Positions 29,977-36,369 of a DNA stretch of 36,369 nt are shown here, one piece after another. The stretch's first letter is position 1, and each line of letters starts with the position of its first letter. The position numbers were made by a program, and so were the translations under genes. The notes beneath the pieces are model-generated. The model saw only the letters and a program-made list of their open reading frames with translations. It was not told the origin of the DNA and searched no databases. Source of the DNA: Clostridiaceae bacterium (GTDB taxonomy: Bacteria; Bacillota; Clostridia; Saccharofermentanales; DTU023); NCBI GenBank assembly GCA_012839385.1, contig DUNL01000264.1:1-36369 (forward strand). Direction: 5' to 3'.

Positions 29977-30732
29977 TTAACCGAATTTGCCGGAAATATA
30001 GTCTTCTGTTCGTTTGTCCTTGGGCATTTGGAAAATCTCTGCCGTGGGACCGGACTCGATTAACTCACCTAAAAGGAAAAAAGCGGTTTTGTCACTAATT
30101 CTGGCTGCTTGACTCATGGAGTGAGTGACTATAATAATTGTGTACATCTTTTTAAGAGCTTGCATTAGGTCTTCAATCTTAGCGGTAGCTATTGGATCCA
30201 AAGCGGAAGTAGGTTCATCCATCAGCAATACTCTAGGCTCCAGCGCGATAGCCCTGGCAATACAGAGTCTTTGTTGCTGTCCGCCTGAGAGTTTAAGCGC
30301 GTTACGCTGTAAATCATCTTTTATTTCATCCCAGAGCGCAGCTTGTCGCAAAGATTTTTCTACAACGGCGCCAAGTTTTTTCTTGTCTTTAATTCCTTGG
30401 CAACGCAGTCCATAGGCGACATTATCAAATATACTCATCGGGAATGGGTTCGGGCTTTGGAAGACCATGCCTACTTCAGTGCGGAGCTTAACAACGTCTA
30501 CCGATGGGTCACGTATTTCTACACCTTCATCATTATAGATATTACCTGTAATCCTGCAGTTAGGTATGAGATCATTCGTTCTGTTAAAGCAACGTAACAG
30601 AGTAGATTTTCCACAGCCGGAAGGCCCAATAAGCGCTGTGACCTTATTCTTAGGCACATCTAATGAAACATCAATCAGAGCCTGATTGTCGTCATACCAG
30701 AGATTTATATTGTCAACTTTAAAAGCTAGCAT
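29977..30732 (-). CDS. pstB: Phosphate ABC transporter ATP-binding protein
   Basis: A 251-residue ABC ATPase energising phosphate import. Walker A is GPSGCGKST (residues ~36-44), the Q-loop is in [22 protein letters not shown], the signature is LSGGQQQRL, Walker B is [13 protein letters not shown] and the H-loop is VTHSM. The start lies one base after the pstA stop, so translation is likely coupled. All residues needed for ATP hydrolysis appear present. Confidence 0.96.
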   Translation of the reverse strand: MLAFKVDNINLWYDDNQALIDVSLDVPKNKVTALIGPSGCGKSTLLRCFNRTNDLIPNCRITGNIYNDEGVEIRDPSVDVVKLRTEVGMVFQSPNPFPMSIFDNVAYGLRCQGIKDKKKLGAVVEKSLRQAALWDEIKDDLQRNALKLSGGQQQRLCIARAIALEPRVLLMDEPTSALDPIATAKIEDLMQALKKMYTIIIVTHSMSQAARISDKTAFFLLGELIESGPTAEIFQMPKDKRTEDYISGKFG

Positions 30733-30733
30733 C

Positions 30734-31963
30734 TTATACCTGCCATTTTCTATTTATACGATGGGTCAAAAGCTTGACCGTTAGATTCAATACCAATACC
30801 AAAGCCAAGATCAAAAGAGAGATGGCTGTGGCGAGCTCAAAGTTAGGTTGTTCACCCGCCATTACCGACCAGATGTGGACTGCCAAGGTAGTAGCGCCCT
30901 GTGAGACCCTAGGATAGTCTGAAATAGCTGTTCCCATGGTGAAGATCAGTGCTGCCGATTCACCTATTATTCGACTCATAGATAGCAAAGTCGCACTTAA
31001 AATACCCGGTAGGGCATTTGGCAGTATTACTCTAAAAATTGTTTGGGTTGTGGAAGCGCCGAGAGATAGGCTGGCCATTCGTAAGCTATCAGGTACTACA
31101 ATCAAGGCTTCTTCAGTTTGTCGCATTATCAGCGGCAATAACATAACAGTCATGGTGAACGAGCCCAGTAGAACGCTTTGCGTAGTTATACCAAAGAGAT
31201 TTGTGATTCTGAAGAGCATTGAAACACCCATCAAACCAAAAATAATTGATGGAACTCCGGCCAGCATTTCAACTGCCGCTCGAATCAAGTCAGTTATTTT
31301 GTTGCGAGGCGCGATCTCATGTAAATAAATAGCCGCCGAGATGCCCAAAGGTAGTGAAAAGAGCAAGGTTAGTCCAATAAGCATCAAGGTACTAATGATT
31401 GAACCCCGAATACCGCCACCCGCTGTCTGATAATATATTTCCTTAATGGCGTTAGCTTCAGTTTCTAGACGTTTTATGGCCTCCTCAGCCGTGTGATCCT
31501 GACCTAAGAGACCGGTACTTTTAGTATTGCCTTCGTTGTCTATATAGTCTATGCGTCTAATTCTGGCATCAATCGGCACAGGTGTAACTTTGCCTTTATC
31601 GACTCCGGCCGTGGTGATAGTACCTTCGTGCAAAGGAGACATGGCTGACATTGACGTTATCACCATCAACCGATTGTTCTCCTTATCTATGTCATCAACC
31701 AATGAAAAACCAAATTTCTTGCTGAAATGTTCATCTTCATTGTCCGATTTGATAGGAGTAAAGTCGTTGGCCGTAGCATCTTTAAAAGCGACAAGATAGT
31801 TTTTAGACCAATAATCATCTTTCAGCATTGACCAGCTGAAAGTCTTCGCGCCACGTTTAAAAACAAAGACAAAAATTGAAAAGAGTACGAATACAGCTAG
31901 CGCTGAAGAAATCCAGGTGATTAGAGTTCTGACCAGGTCTTTCCTACGTCTGGCTTTATTCAT
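30734..31963 (-). CDS. pstA: Phosphate permease PstA with large extracytoplasmic insertion
   Basis: A 409-residue permease. TM1 is at ~12-36. The segment from 37 to ~186, mostly hydrophilic, lies between TM1 and the first helix of the conserved transport domain ([19 protein letters not shown]). The remaining ~220 residues are ordinary PstA with five helices and the coupling (EAA) loop near [24 protein letters not shown]. Typical PstA is 280-300 residues, so the extra ~110 residues are notable. The start is set at the ATG 31963 with GGGGGTG upstream, inside the end of pstC; an in-frame TTG at 31978 is possible. Confidence 0.92.
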   Translation of the reverse strand: MNKARRRKDLVRTLITWISSALAVFVLFSIFVFVFKRGAKTFSWSMLKDDYWSKNYLVAFKDATANDFTPIKSDNEDEHFSKKFGFSLVDDIDKENNRLMVITSMSAMSPLHEGTITTAGVDKGKVTPVPIDARIRRIDYIDNEGNTKSTGLLGQDHTAEEAIKRLETEANAIKEIYYQTAGGGIRGSIISTLMLIGLTLLFSLPLGISAAIYLHEIAPRNKITDLIRAAVEMLAGVPSIIFGLMGVSMLFRITNLFGITTQSVLLGSFTMTVMLLPLIMRQTEEALIVVPDSLRMASLSLGASTTQTIFRVILPNALPGILSATLLSMSRIIGESAALIFTMGTAISDYPRVSQGATTLAVHIWSVMAGEQPNFELATAISLLILALVLVLNLTVKLLTHRINRKWQV

Positions 31964-32918
31964 GCGATACACCCCCAATCTTCTTCTTTATTAACTGGAT
32001 TGTAAGATTGGTGATAAGTATTACGATCAAGAGAATAATTCCGACTGAGAAGCGCATATCATAATCAAGGCCAGGTGATGTTTCATGCATACCGGTTAAA
32101 ATTGTAGTAGTCAAAGTTCGAGTGATTTCAAAAGGATGCCAGGTCGGACCAATCATACGATTACCTGCTACCATAGACACAGCGGTGGCTTCACCAAAAG
32201 CCCTACCCAATCCAAGCGCCAGTCCCGCGAAAATACCTGACTTTGCTGACGTCAGAACTACTTTAAAATTTGTTTCCATATGTGAAGCGCCTAAAGCTAT
32301 AGATCCCAGCTCCAGGTTGTAATCTACGGCTCTGATTGCCACTAAAGATAAGGAAGTGATCGTGGGGAAGATCATAATGGCCAATAGTAATATAACTGCT
32401 AACGTTGAGTTGCCACCAAAGGTACTGATGCCAAAAAATCCACCTATATCATCTACAATTCCGGTAATCGCGCCTGCCGCGAAAACACCATACACTATTG
32501 ATGGGATAGCGGCTAGCAACTCAACTATTGTAGTAAGAACAATACGCACTTTAGCGGGCGCTATCTTGGCAATAAAAAGAGCTGTTAATACAGATATGGG
32601 GAAGGAAATAATAGCAGCTCCTATAGAAGTAAGCAATGTATTAATGATTATAAAGCCTACTCCGTAAACTGGTGGGCTAATGTCCGGACGCCATCTGTTT
32701 CCCGCGATAAAAGAAATGAGAGATTGCTGGTCAGCCCCGTAAGAGGACAAAAAGGGCTGTACGCCACGTGAAATCACAAAGTAGCAGATAAAGACGATCA
32801 TCAGGGCAGCCAATACTGCACTGCCCTGAAAGATCCTCTTTATTATTTTATCTTGCCACAATTTGCGACTATGGAACGATTTTAATTTTGTATTTGTTAC
32901 CTTATTATCATTATCCAT
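31956..32918 (-). CDS. pstC: Phosphate permease PstC
   Basis: A 320-residue permease with six helices. TM1 is at ~34-52, then an extracytoplasmic stretch (RGVQPFLSSYGAD...), the conserved GFIIINTLLTSIGAAIISFPISVL and AAIPSIVYGVFA, and the coupling loop with DYNLELGSIALGAS. It pairs with PstA to form the phosphate channel. It overlaps pstA by 8 bases. No strong ribosome site precedes the ATG at 32918. The length is normal, in contrast to PstA. Confidence 0.94.
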   Translation of the reverse strand: MDNDNKVTNTKLKSFHSRKLWQDKIIKRIFQGSAVLAALMIVFICYFVISRGVQPFLSSYGADQQSLISFIAGNRWRPDISPPVYGVGFIIINTLLTSIGAAIISFPISVLTALFIAKIAPAKVRIVLTTIVELLAAIPSIVYGVFAAGAITGIVDDIGGFFGISTFGGNSTLAVILLLAIMIFPTITSLSLVAIRAVDYNLELGSIALGASHMETNFKVVLTSAKSGIFAGLALGLGRAFGEATAVSMVAGNRMIGPTWHPFEITRTLTTTILTGMHETSPGLDYDMRFSVGIILLIVILITNLTIQLIKKKIGGVSHE

Positions 32919-32959
32919 TTTCTGTCGCCAAATTCCATCAAAGCAAAGTTCTAAAAGCT

Positions 32960-34033
32960 TTAATCTAGATCTTCCCAGTTAGCTACTTCACCCTTGAAGA
33001 TAGCGGCTACGTTATCATTGGTCAGATTCTCAACAGGATTGTTCATCTCTACACAAACAACGACTGCGTCGAGGCAGAATGTACCGCTGCTCATGCCGAG
33101 GCTAACTTCTTCAGTATCTTTGAAAGGACGAGAGGCAAAACCGATATCACCCTTCTTGGCTGAATCTTTTTCTTCACCGATTGTTCCTGCCGGACCTTCA
33201 CCTGAACCAGCGTGACTCATTTTGAAAGTAAAGTTACCTGCCATTGGCTGGAAGGACTCTAGAGCGGCACGGATAGCTTTTTCAACAGAGGTTGAACCGA
33301 CTGTCACAAGCTCAATCGCACTATTATCTTCATCAACGATCGGGTGGTCAGCTTTCAGCTCATCCCAGGCTTTTTTGCTCTCTACGTCAACAATACCACC
33401 GGCAGAGCTAATAGCATTTGCTCCCTCGGTACTTTCTGTTAAGAAAGCGATGAAAGCTGCAACGAGTTGCTCTTTCTTCTCATCACCGAAGTCACCTTCA
33501 GCGCGGGTTACGTAATTGAATGGACGAGCAAGCTTATATTCTTCGCTCAGAACGTTTTCTTCAGTAGGCTCAACACCTTCGTAATTAACTTTTTTGAGAT
33601 TGTTGGCTTCAAAATCTGTGGTTAGAGAGACATAACCGATAGCGAGATTATCTGCTCCTACTTTAGCTGCCATGTCACCATTTGACTCTGTAATGATAGC
33701 GTTGTCGGTGAGTTCACCTTCAAAACCTACTAACTCTTCGAAAGCACCTCTGGTACCGGATGAAGCGTCACGTGAATAGATGTGTAGTTCTCCGGTCAGC
33801 CCGCCGGCTTCAGGAGCATCCTCTTCTTCTTCCTCAGGGGCATCCTCTTCTTCTTCCTCAGGAGCATCTTCTTCTTCCTCAGGAGCATCTGTTTCTTCTT
33901 CTACAGGAGCCTCAGTTTCTTCTTCTACTGGTTTGTCCGGCTCAGCTTCTTCGGCGTCTTTACCACAAGCAACTAGACCGGCAAATAGTGCCAGTACAAG
34001 AATCATAATGATTAGGAATTTAGTTTTTTTCAT
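32960..34033 (-). CDS. pstS: Phosphate-binding lipoprotein PstS, circularly permuted
   Basis: A 357-residue lipoprotein with a signal peptide ending at lipobox LVAC (Cys23). A very acidic linker (residues ~26-76, repeats of DAPEEEEE) joins the binding domain, whose order is permuted. The normally C-terminal half comes first: HIYSRDASSGTRGAFEE (residues 84-100), IGYVSL (132-137), EGVEPTEENV (152-161) and AFIAFL. The normally N-terminal half follows: VTVGSTSVEKA (243-253), AGSGEG (275-280), DIGFASR (296-302) and NPVENLTNDNVAAIFKGEVANWEDLD at the end. All phosphate loops are kept. The start is the ATG 34033 (GGAGG upstream); an in-frame TTG at 34045 lies in the ribosome site. It is first gene of the operon. 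Confidence 0.9.
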   Translation of the reverse strand: MKKTKFLIIMILVLALFAGLVACGKDAEEAEPDKPVEEETEAPVEEETDAPEEEEDAPEEEEEDAPEEEEEDAPEAGGLTGELHIYSRDASSGTRGAFEELVGFEGELTDNAIITESNGDMAAKVGADNLAIGYVSLTTDFEANNLKKVNYEGVEPTEENVLSEEYKLARPFNYVTRAEGDFGDEKKEQLVAAFIAFLTESTEGANAISSAGGIVDVESKKAWDELKADHPIVDEDNSAIELVTVGSTSVEKAIRAALESFQPMAGNFTFKMSHAGSGEGPAGTIGEEKDSAKKGDIGFASRPFKDTEEVSLGMSSGTFCLDAVVVCVEMNNPVENLTNDNVAAIFKGEVANWEDLD

Positions 34034-34062
34034 GTTTTCCTCCAAATAAAAAATAACTCAAG

Positions 34063-34078
34063 GGAGCGACTCCGCTCC
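34063..34078 (-). promoter_or_regulatory. Hairpin with T-rich tail in the pstS leader
   Basis: On the minus strand GGAGCG pairs with CGCTCC around a 4-base loop, followed by CTTGAGTTATTTTTTATTT and then the pstS ribosome site. It resembles a weak intrinsic terminator placed just before translation starts. It may be an attenuator, an mRNA-stabilising stem, or incidental. Confidence 0.4.
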
Positions 34079-34099
34079 ATAATTTAGCTTAGGAAATTA

Positions 34100-34156
34100 T
34101 GTTAATAACACGGTTAGGTTGGTGTAAATATTAGGTAAAACATAATAGTGTGAAAA
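34100..34156 (-). promoter_or_regulatory. Pho-box-like direct repeat array upstream of pstS
   Basis: On the minus strand TTCACA, TTTACC, TTTACA, CTAACC and TTAACA occur with starts spaced 15, 11, 11 and 12 bases apart, roughly one helical turn each. This resembles the TT(A/T/C)ACA direct-repeat sites of Firmicute PhoP. The array ends ~65 bases before the pstS start, a sensible activator position. Regulation by the phoP gene in this operon is inference. Confidence 0.55.
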
Positions 34157-34390
34157 CTAAAACCACTTGTATATTAATGTCCTTCAGGGTCGTAGAATCT
34201 TGACGGCATTTCTTTTATTACTATAGGCCAAGCGGGATAATATATCCGTTCAGTTGAGAGGGTCGGCAACTGTCGTTAAATGTATCCAATTGCTCTATTA
34301 CTTTTATCTTTCCAGTCAAATTATCTTTCATAATCTTGGTATAGAAGCTACGAAAGGCTTTTTACAAAAAAATTAAAGTTAGGAGCTAGT
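34157..34390. other. Upstream region of the surface-protein gene
   Basis: Together with 34046-34156 this forms the 345-base divergent gap between pstS and the surface-protein gene. Beyond the Pho-like array I see no ORF or RNA gene. CATAAT near 34330 and TATAGA near 34340 are possible -10 elements for the plus-strand gene, but no good -35 is present. GGAG at 34382-34385 is the ribosome site of that gene. Confidence 0.4.
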
Positions 34391-36369
34391 ATGAAAAAAA
34401 ATAAGTTTTTAAGCGCGGCGCTAATCTTGTTAATTTTGGTAATTGCTTTTGGGACAACTGTCTCAGCGGCAATATGTAATAAAGATAGAGACCCTGATTA
34501 TGAATTTTCTTTTACGTTGTCCGCAGGTATGTATAAAGCCGGCGAAAAAATAACTAATCCTTTGACACGTTTTATGATGGACAAAAAAACCGGCTATTGT
34601 GTAACTCCACAAGTTATAAGTGAAGATGGCATAGATTATGGTAAGGGTAGCGCCAGCTGGACAAATATTCCCGCGAACTTGCATAAACTAAACGATAGTA
34701 AGCAAAGAAACATCGAGCTGATCGCGGTATATGGCTGGGAACTATCGAGTAAAACCAAGGCTGACGCGCTCTATACAAAAATATATATTTGTGAGCAGGC
34801 CTCGGACATGAAATTGTTAACCATCAATGGACCGGGTGTTTCTATGACCGCCTATAACAAGTGGAAAGCTACCATTAACAAGAAGATTAATTCTTATATC
34901 AAGGTTAACCCTAGCTTTAACGGCTCCACACAAAAAGTTACCGTTGGTTCTACCATGACAATTGAAGATACTAACAACGTGCTGAGTGAATATACAATAA
35001 CAGACATTCCTAAAGGATTAACTGCTAAAATATCCGGTAACAAATTGGTCGTTACTGCTGCTCAAGATTATGCCGGAGGTACAATTTCTCTCAAAAGACT
35101 ATATCCGTATCGAGGGACATCCTTATATTATTTTGCTACTAAACCTGATGGCGTGTGGAGACAAGGTATCATTACACCCGCGATTTTAAATCCTAAAGAA
35201 GCCAAACTCAGATTGGATTCTATACAAGCAACAGGTAATTTTAGGCTTGCTAAAACGGATAATTTCGGCGCGCGTCTTCCGGGAGCGGAGTTTAAATTAC
35301 AGGACAAGAACGGTAAGACTGTTTTGACTTTTTCCATGACTTCCGGTGAGTATACATCAAGAAATTTTGCAGCCGGCACTTATACTTTGTATGAGACGAA
35401 GGCGCCTACAAGATATGCCCTCGATCCCCAACCTAGGCAGATAATCATTAAGGGTGGCGCTACAAATGCTGTTCATTACAATAAGCCTATCAAGAATGCT
35501 TTACAGCAGGTAAAAATTAGAATCATAAAAACAGATGAGAGCGGTCAATCTCTGTCCGGTGTTAATTTTGCTATTAAAGCAGCAAATAAAGTAGTCGCTA
35601 CTCTTACAACCGATAGTAACGGTATAGCTGAATCACAACCCTTACCTCAAGGAAGCTATATAGTAGTTGAGTCTCAAGCGCCCAACGGATATGTTAAATC
35701 CGAGGAAAGAAAAATTTTGCTACAAGGAGATAACTCCGGAAAAGCTGTACTTGTCCAAGAACTTACTATTTCAAATGACTTAACAGCCACTGAGATAAGT
35801 AAAGTTGACGCTACTACCGGCGAGGAGCTCCCCGGAGCAAAGCTCACGGTGAAAGAGAAAGAGTCCGGAGAAGTAGTAGAGAGCTGGACTTCTACCGACA
35901 AACCACATGTGATCAAAGGCTTACACCAAGGCAAGACCTATATTCTGACCGAGGATCTCGCGCCCCTAGGTTATACTCTGGCACAAGATGTGGAGTTCAC
36001 CGTTGATAACAAGCACGGTGTTGTGAACAAAGTCGCGATGAAGAATGAGCTTACAGTGACTGAGATCAGTAAAGTTGACGCTACTGCCGGTGAGGAGCTA
36101 CCCGGAGCAAAGCTCACGGTGAAAGAGAAAGAGTCCGGAGAAGTGGTAGAGAGCTGGACTTCTACCGACAAACCGCATGTGATCAAAGGCCTCCACCAAG
36201 GCAAGACCTATATTTTGACCGAGGATCTCGCGCCCCTAGGTTATACTCTAGCCCAAGATGTAGAGTTCACCGTTGACAACAAGCACGGTGTTGTGAACAA
36301 AGTCGCGATGAAGAATGAGCTTACAGTGACTGAGATCAGTAAAGTTGACGCTACTGCCGGTGAGGAGCT
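34391..36369 (+). CDS. Cna-B repeat surface protein (SpaA-like adhesin), 3' truncated by window
   Basis: An open frame of 659 codons running off the window. A signal peptide ends near residue 27 (TTVSAA). The N-terminal domain (~30-170) has a Cys in GYCVTP and a later LYTKIYIC segment, which may be a degenerate thioester-adhesin domain; the usual TQxA Gln would be Lys. A Pro/Gly/Thr-rich middle domain follows. SpaA/Cna-B domains come next: one at FRLAKTDNFGARLPGAEFKL, one at VKIRIIKTDESGQSLSGVNF, then 90-residue near-identical repeats beginning TEISKVDA. In each repeat a Lys near the start, a Glu in LTEDLAP and an Asn in MKNE fit isopeptide-bond chemistry. A sortase motif would lie beyond the window. 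It probably encodes a stalk-like surface adhesin or pilin. Confidence 0.85.
   Translation, partial: MKKNKFLSAALILLILVIAFGTTVSAAICNKDRDPDYEFSFTLSAGMYKAGEKITNPLTRFMMDKKTGYCVTPQVISEDGIDYGKGSASWTNIPANLHKLNDSKQRNIELIAVYGWELSSKTKADALYTKIYICEQASDMKLLTINGPGVSMTAYNKWKATINKKINSYIKVNPSFNGSTQKVTVGSTMTIEDTNNVLSEYTITDIPKGLTAKISGNKLVVTAAQDYAGGTISLKRLYPYRGTSLYYFATKPDGVWRQGIITPAILNPKEAKLRLDSIQATGNFRLAKTDNFGARLPGAEFKLQDKNGKTVLTFSMTSGEYTSRNFAAGTYTLYETKAPTRYALDPQPRQIIIKGGATNAVHYNKPIKNALQQVKIRIIKTDESGQSLSGVNFAIKAANKVVATLTTDSNGIAESQPLPQGSYIVVESQAPNGYVKSEERKILLQGDNSGKAVLVQELTISNDLTATEISKVDATTGEELPGAKLTVKEKESGEVVESWTSTDKPHVIKGLHQGKTYILTEDLAPLGYTLAQDVEFTVDNKHGVVNKVAMKNELTVTEISKVDATAGEELPGAKLTVKEKESGEVVESWTSTDKPHVIKGLHQGKTYILTEDLAPLGYTLAQDVEFTVDNKHGVVNKVAMKNELTVTEISKVDATAGEE
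35791..36369 (+). repeat. 270-bp tandem coding repeats (Cna-B domains)
   Basis: Copy 1 at 35791-36060, copy 2 at 36061-36330 and the first 39 bases of copy 3 at 36331-36369. Copies 1 and 2 differ at 13 of 270 bases by my count, and only one change (Thr to Ala) alters the protein. Copy 3, as far as visible, matches copy 2 exactly. Copy number beyond the window is unknown, and such arrays are prone to collapse in short-read assembly. Confidence 0.9.

Noticed and set aside
33760-34049. Plus-strand open frames rich in Ser or in Leu/Gln repeats
   Set aside because: They are the complement of the Glu-rich linker of PstS (GAA/GAG codons read backwards) and have no supporting motif.
35791-36369. CRISPR-like repeat array
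   Set aside because: The repeats are 270 bp, in frame, without spacers, and encode Cna-B domains.

Overview
This window looks like the replication-origin region of a Gram-positive bacterium, most likely a Clostridia-type Firmicute of moderate to low G+C. The evidence is a dnaA-dnaN-recF-remB-gyrB-parA-parB gene string with AT-rich DnaA-box clusters, one consensus parS and one near-consensus parS just before parAB, Firmicute-type families (RemB/YaaB, MgtE, a DtxR-type repressor, a PhoPR-PhoU-Pst operon) and a Cna-B-type surface protein. I cannot name the species. The usual Firmicute neighbours rpmH, yaaA (S4 domain) and gyrA are missing from their normal places.

Left arm (1-8.5 kb): the first ~165 bases are a fold-back of upp (uracil phosphoribosyltransferase) sequence at the contig edge. 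Then come an isochorismatase-like hydrolase and a broken polysaccharide deacetylase. A ferrous-iron operon follows (feoA-feoA-feoB-small Cys-rich membrane protein), whose strong promoter carries two matching 16-bp inverted repeats. Glutaminase and a TldD/TldE pair lie on the minus strand.

Middle (8.8-16 kb): enolase, ornithine aminotransferase (minus strand), Xaa-Pro aminopeptidase, MutM, a DtxR-type metalloregulator (with the Cys seen in iron-sensing DtxR) and a HAD phosphatase.

Origin block (16-25 kb): DnaA-box clusters flank dnaA. dnaN and recF are nearly fused. A compact regulatory patch (promoter, 18-bp palindrome, perfect DnaA box) precedes remB-gyrB, and GyrB has an unusual ~62-residue acidic N-terminal extension. 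Two parS sites, one at the centre of a 46-bp palindrome, precede parA-parB.

Right arm (25-36.4 kb): mgtE follows a long leader that encodes a 31-residue peptide. The Pho operon on the minus strand reads pstS-pstC-pstA-pstB-phoU-phoP-phoR. Its pstS product is circularly permuted: the normally C-terminal half comes first and the normally N-terminal half last, with all four phosphate-binding loops kept. Its pstA carries a ~150-residue extracytoplasmic segment where about 30-40 is usual. I regard the permuted PstS with its enlarged permease partner as the most novel item here. The window ends inside a surface adhesin with 270-bp near-identical Cna-B repeats.
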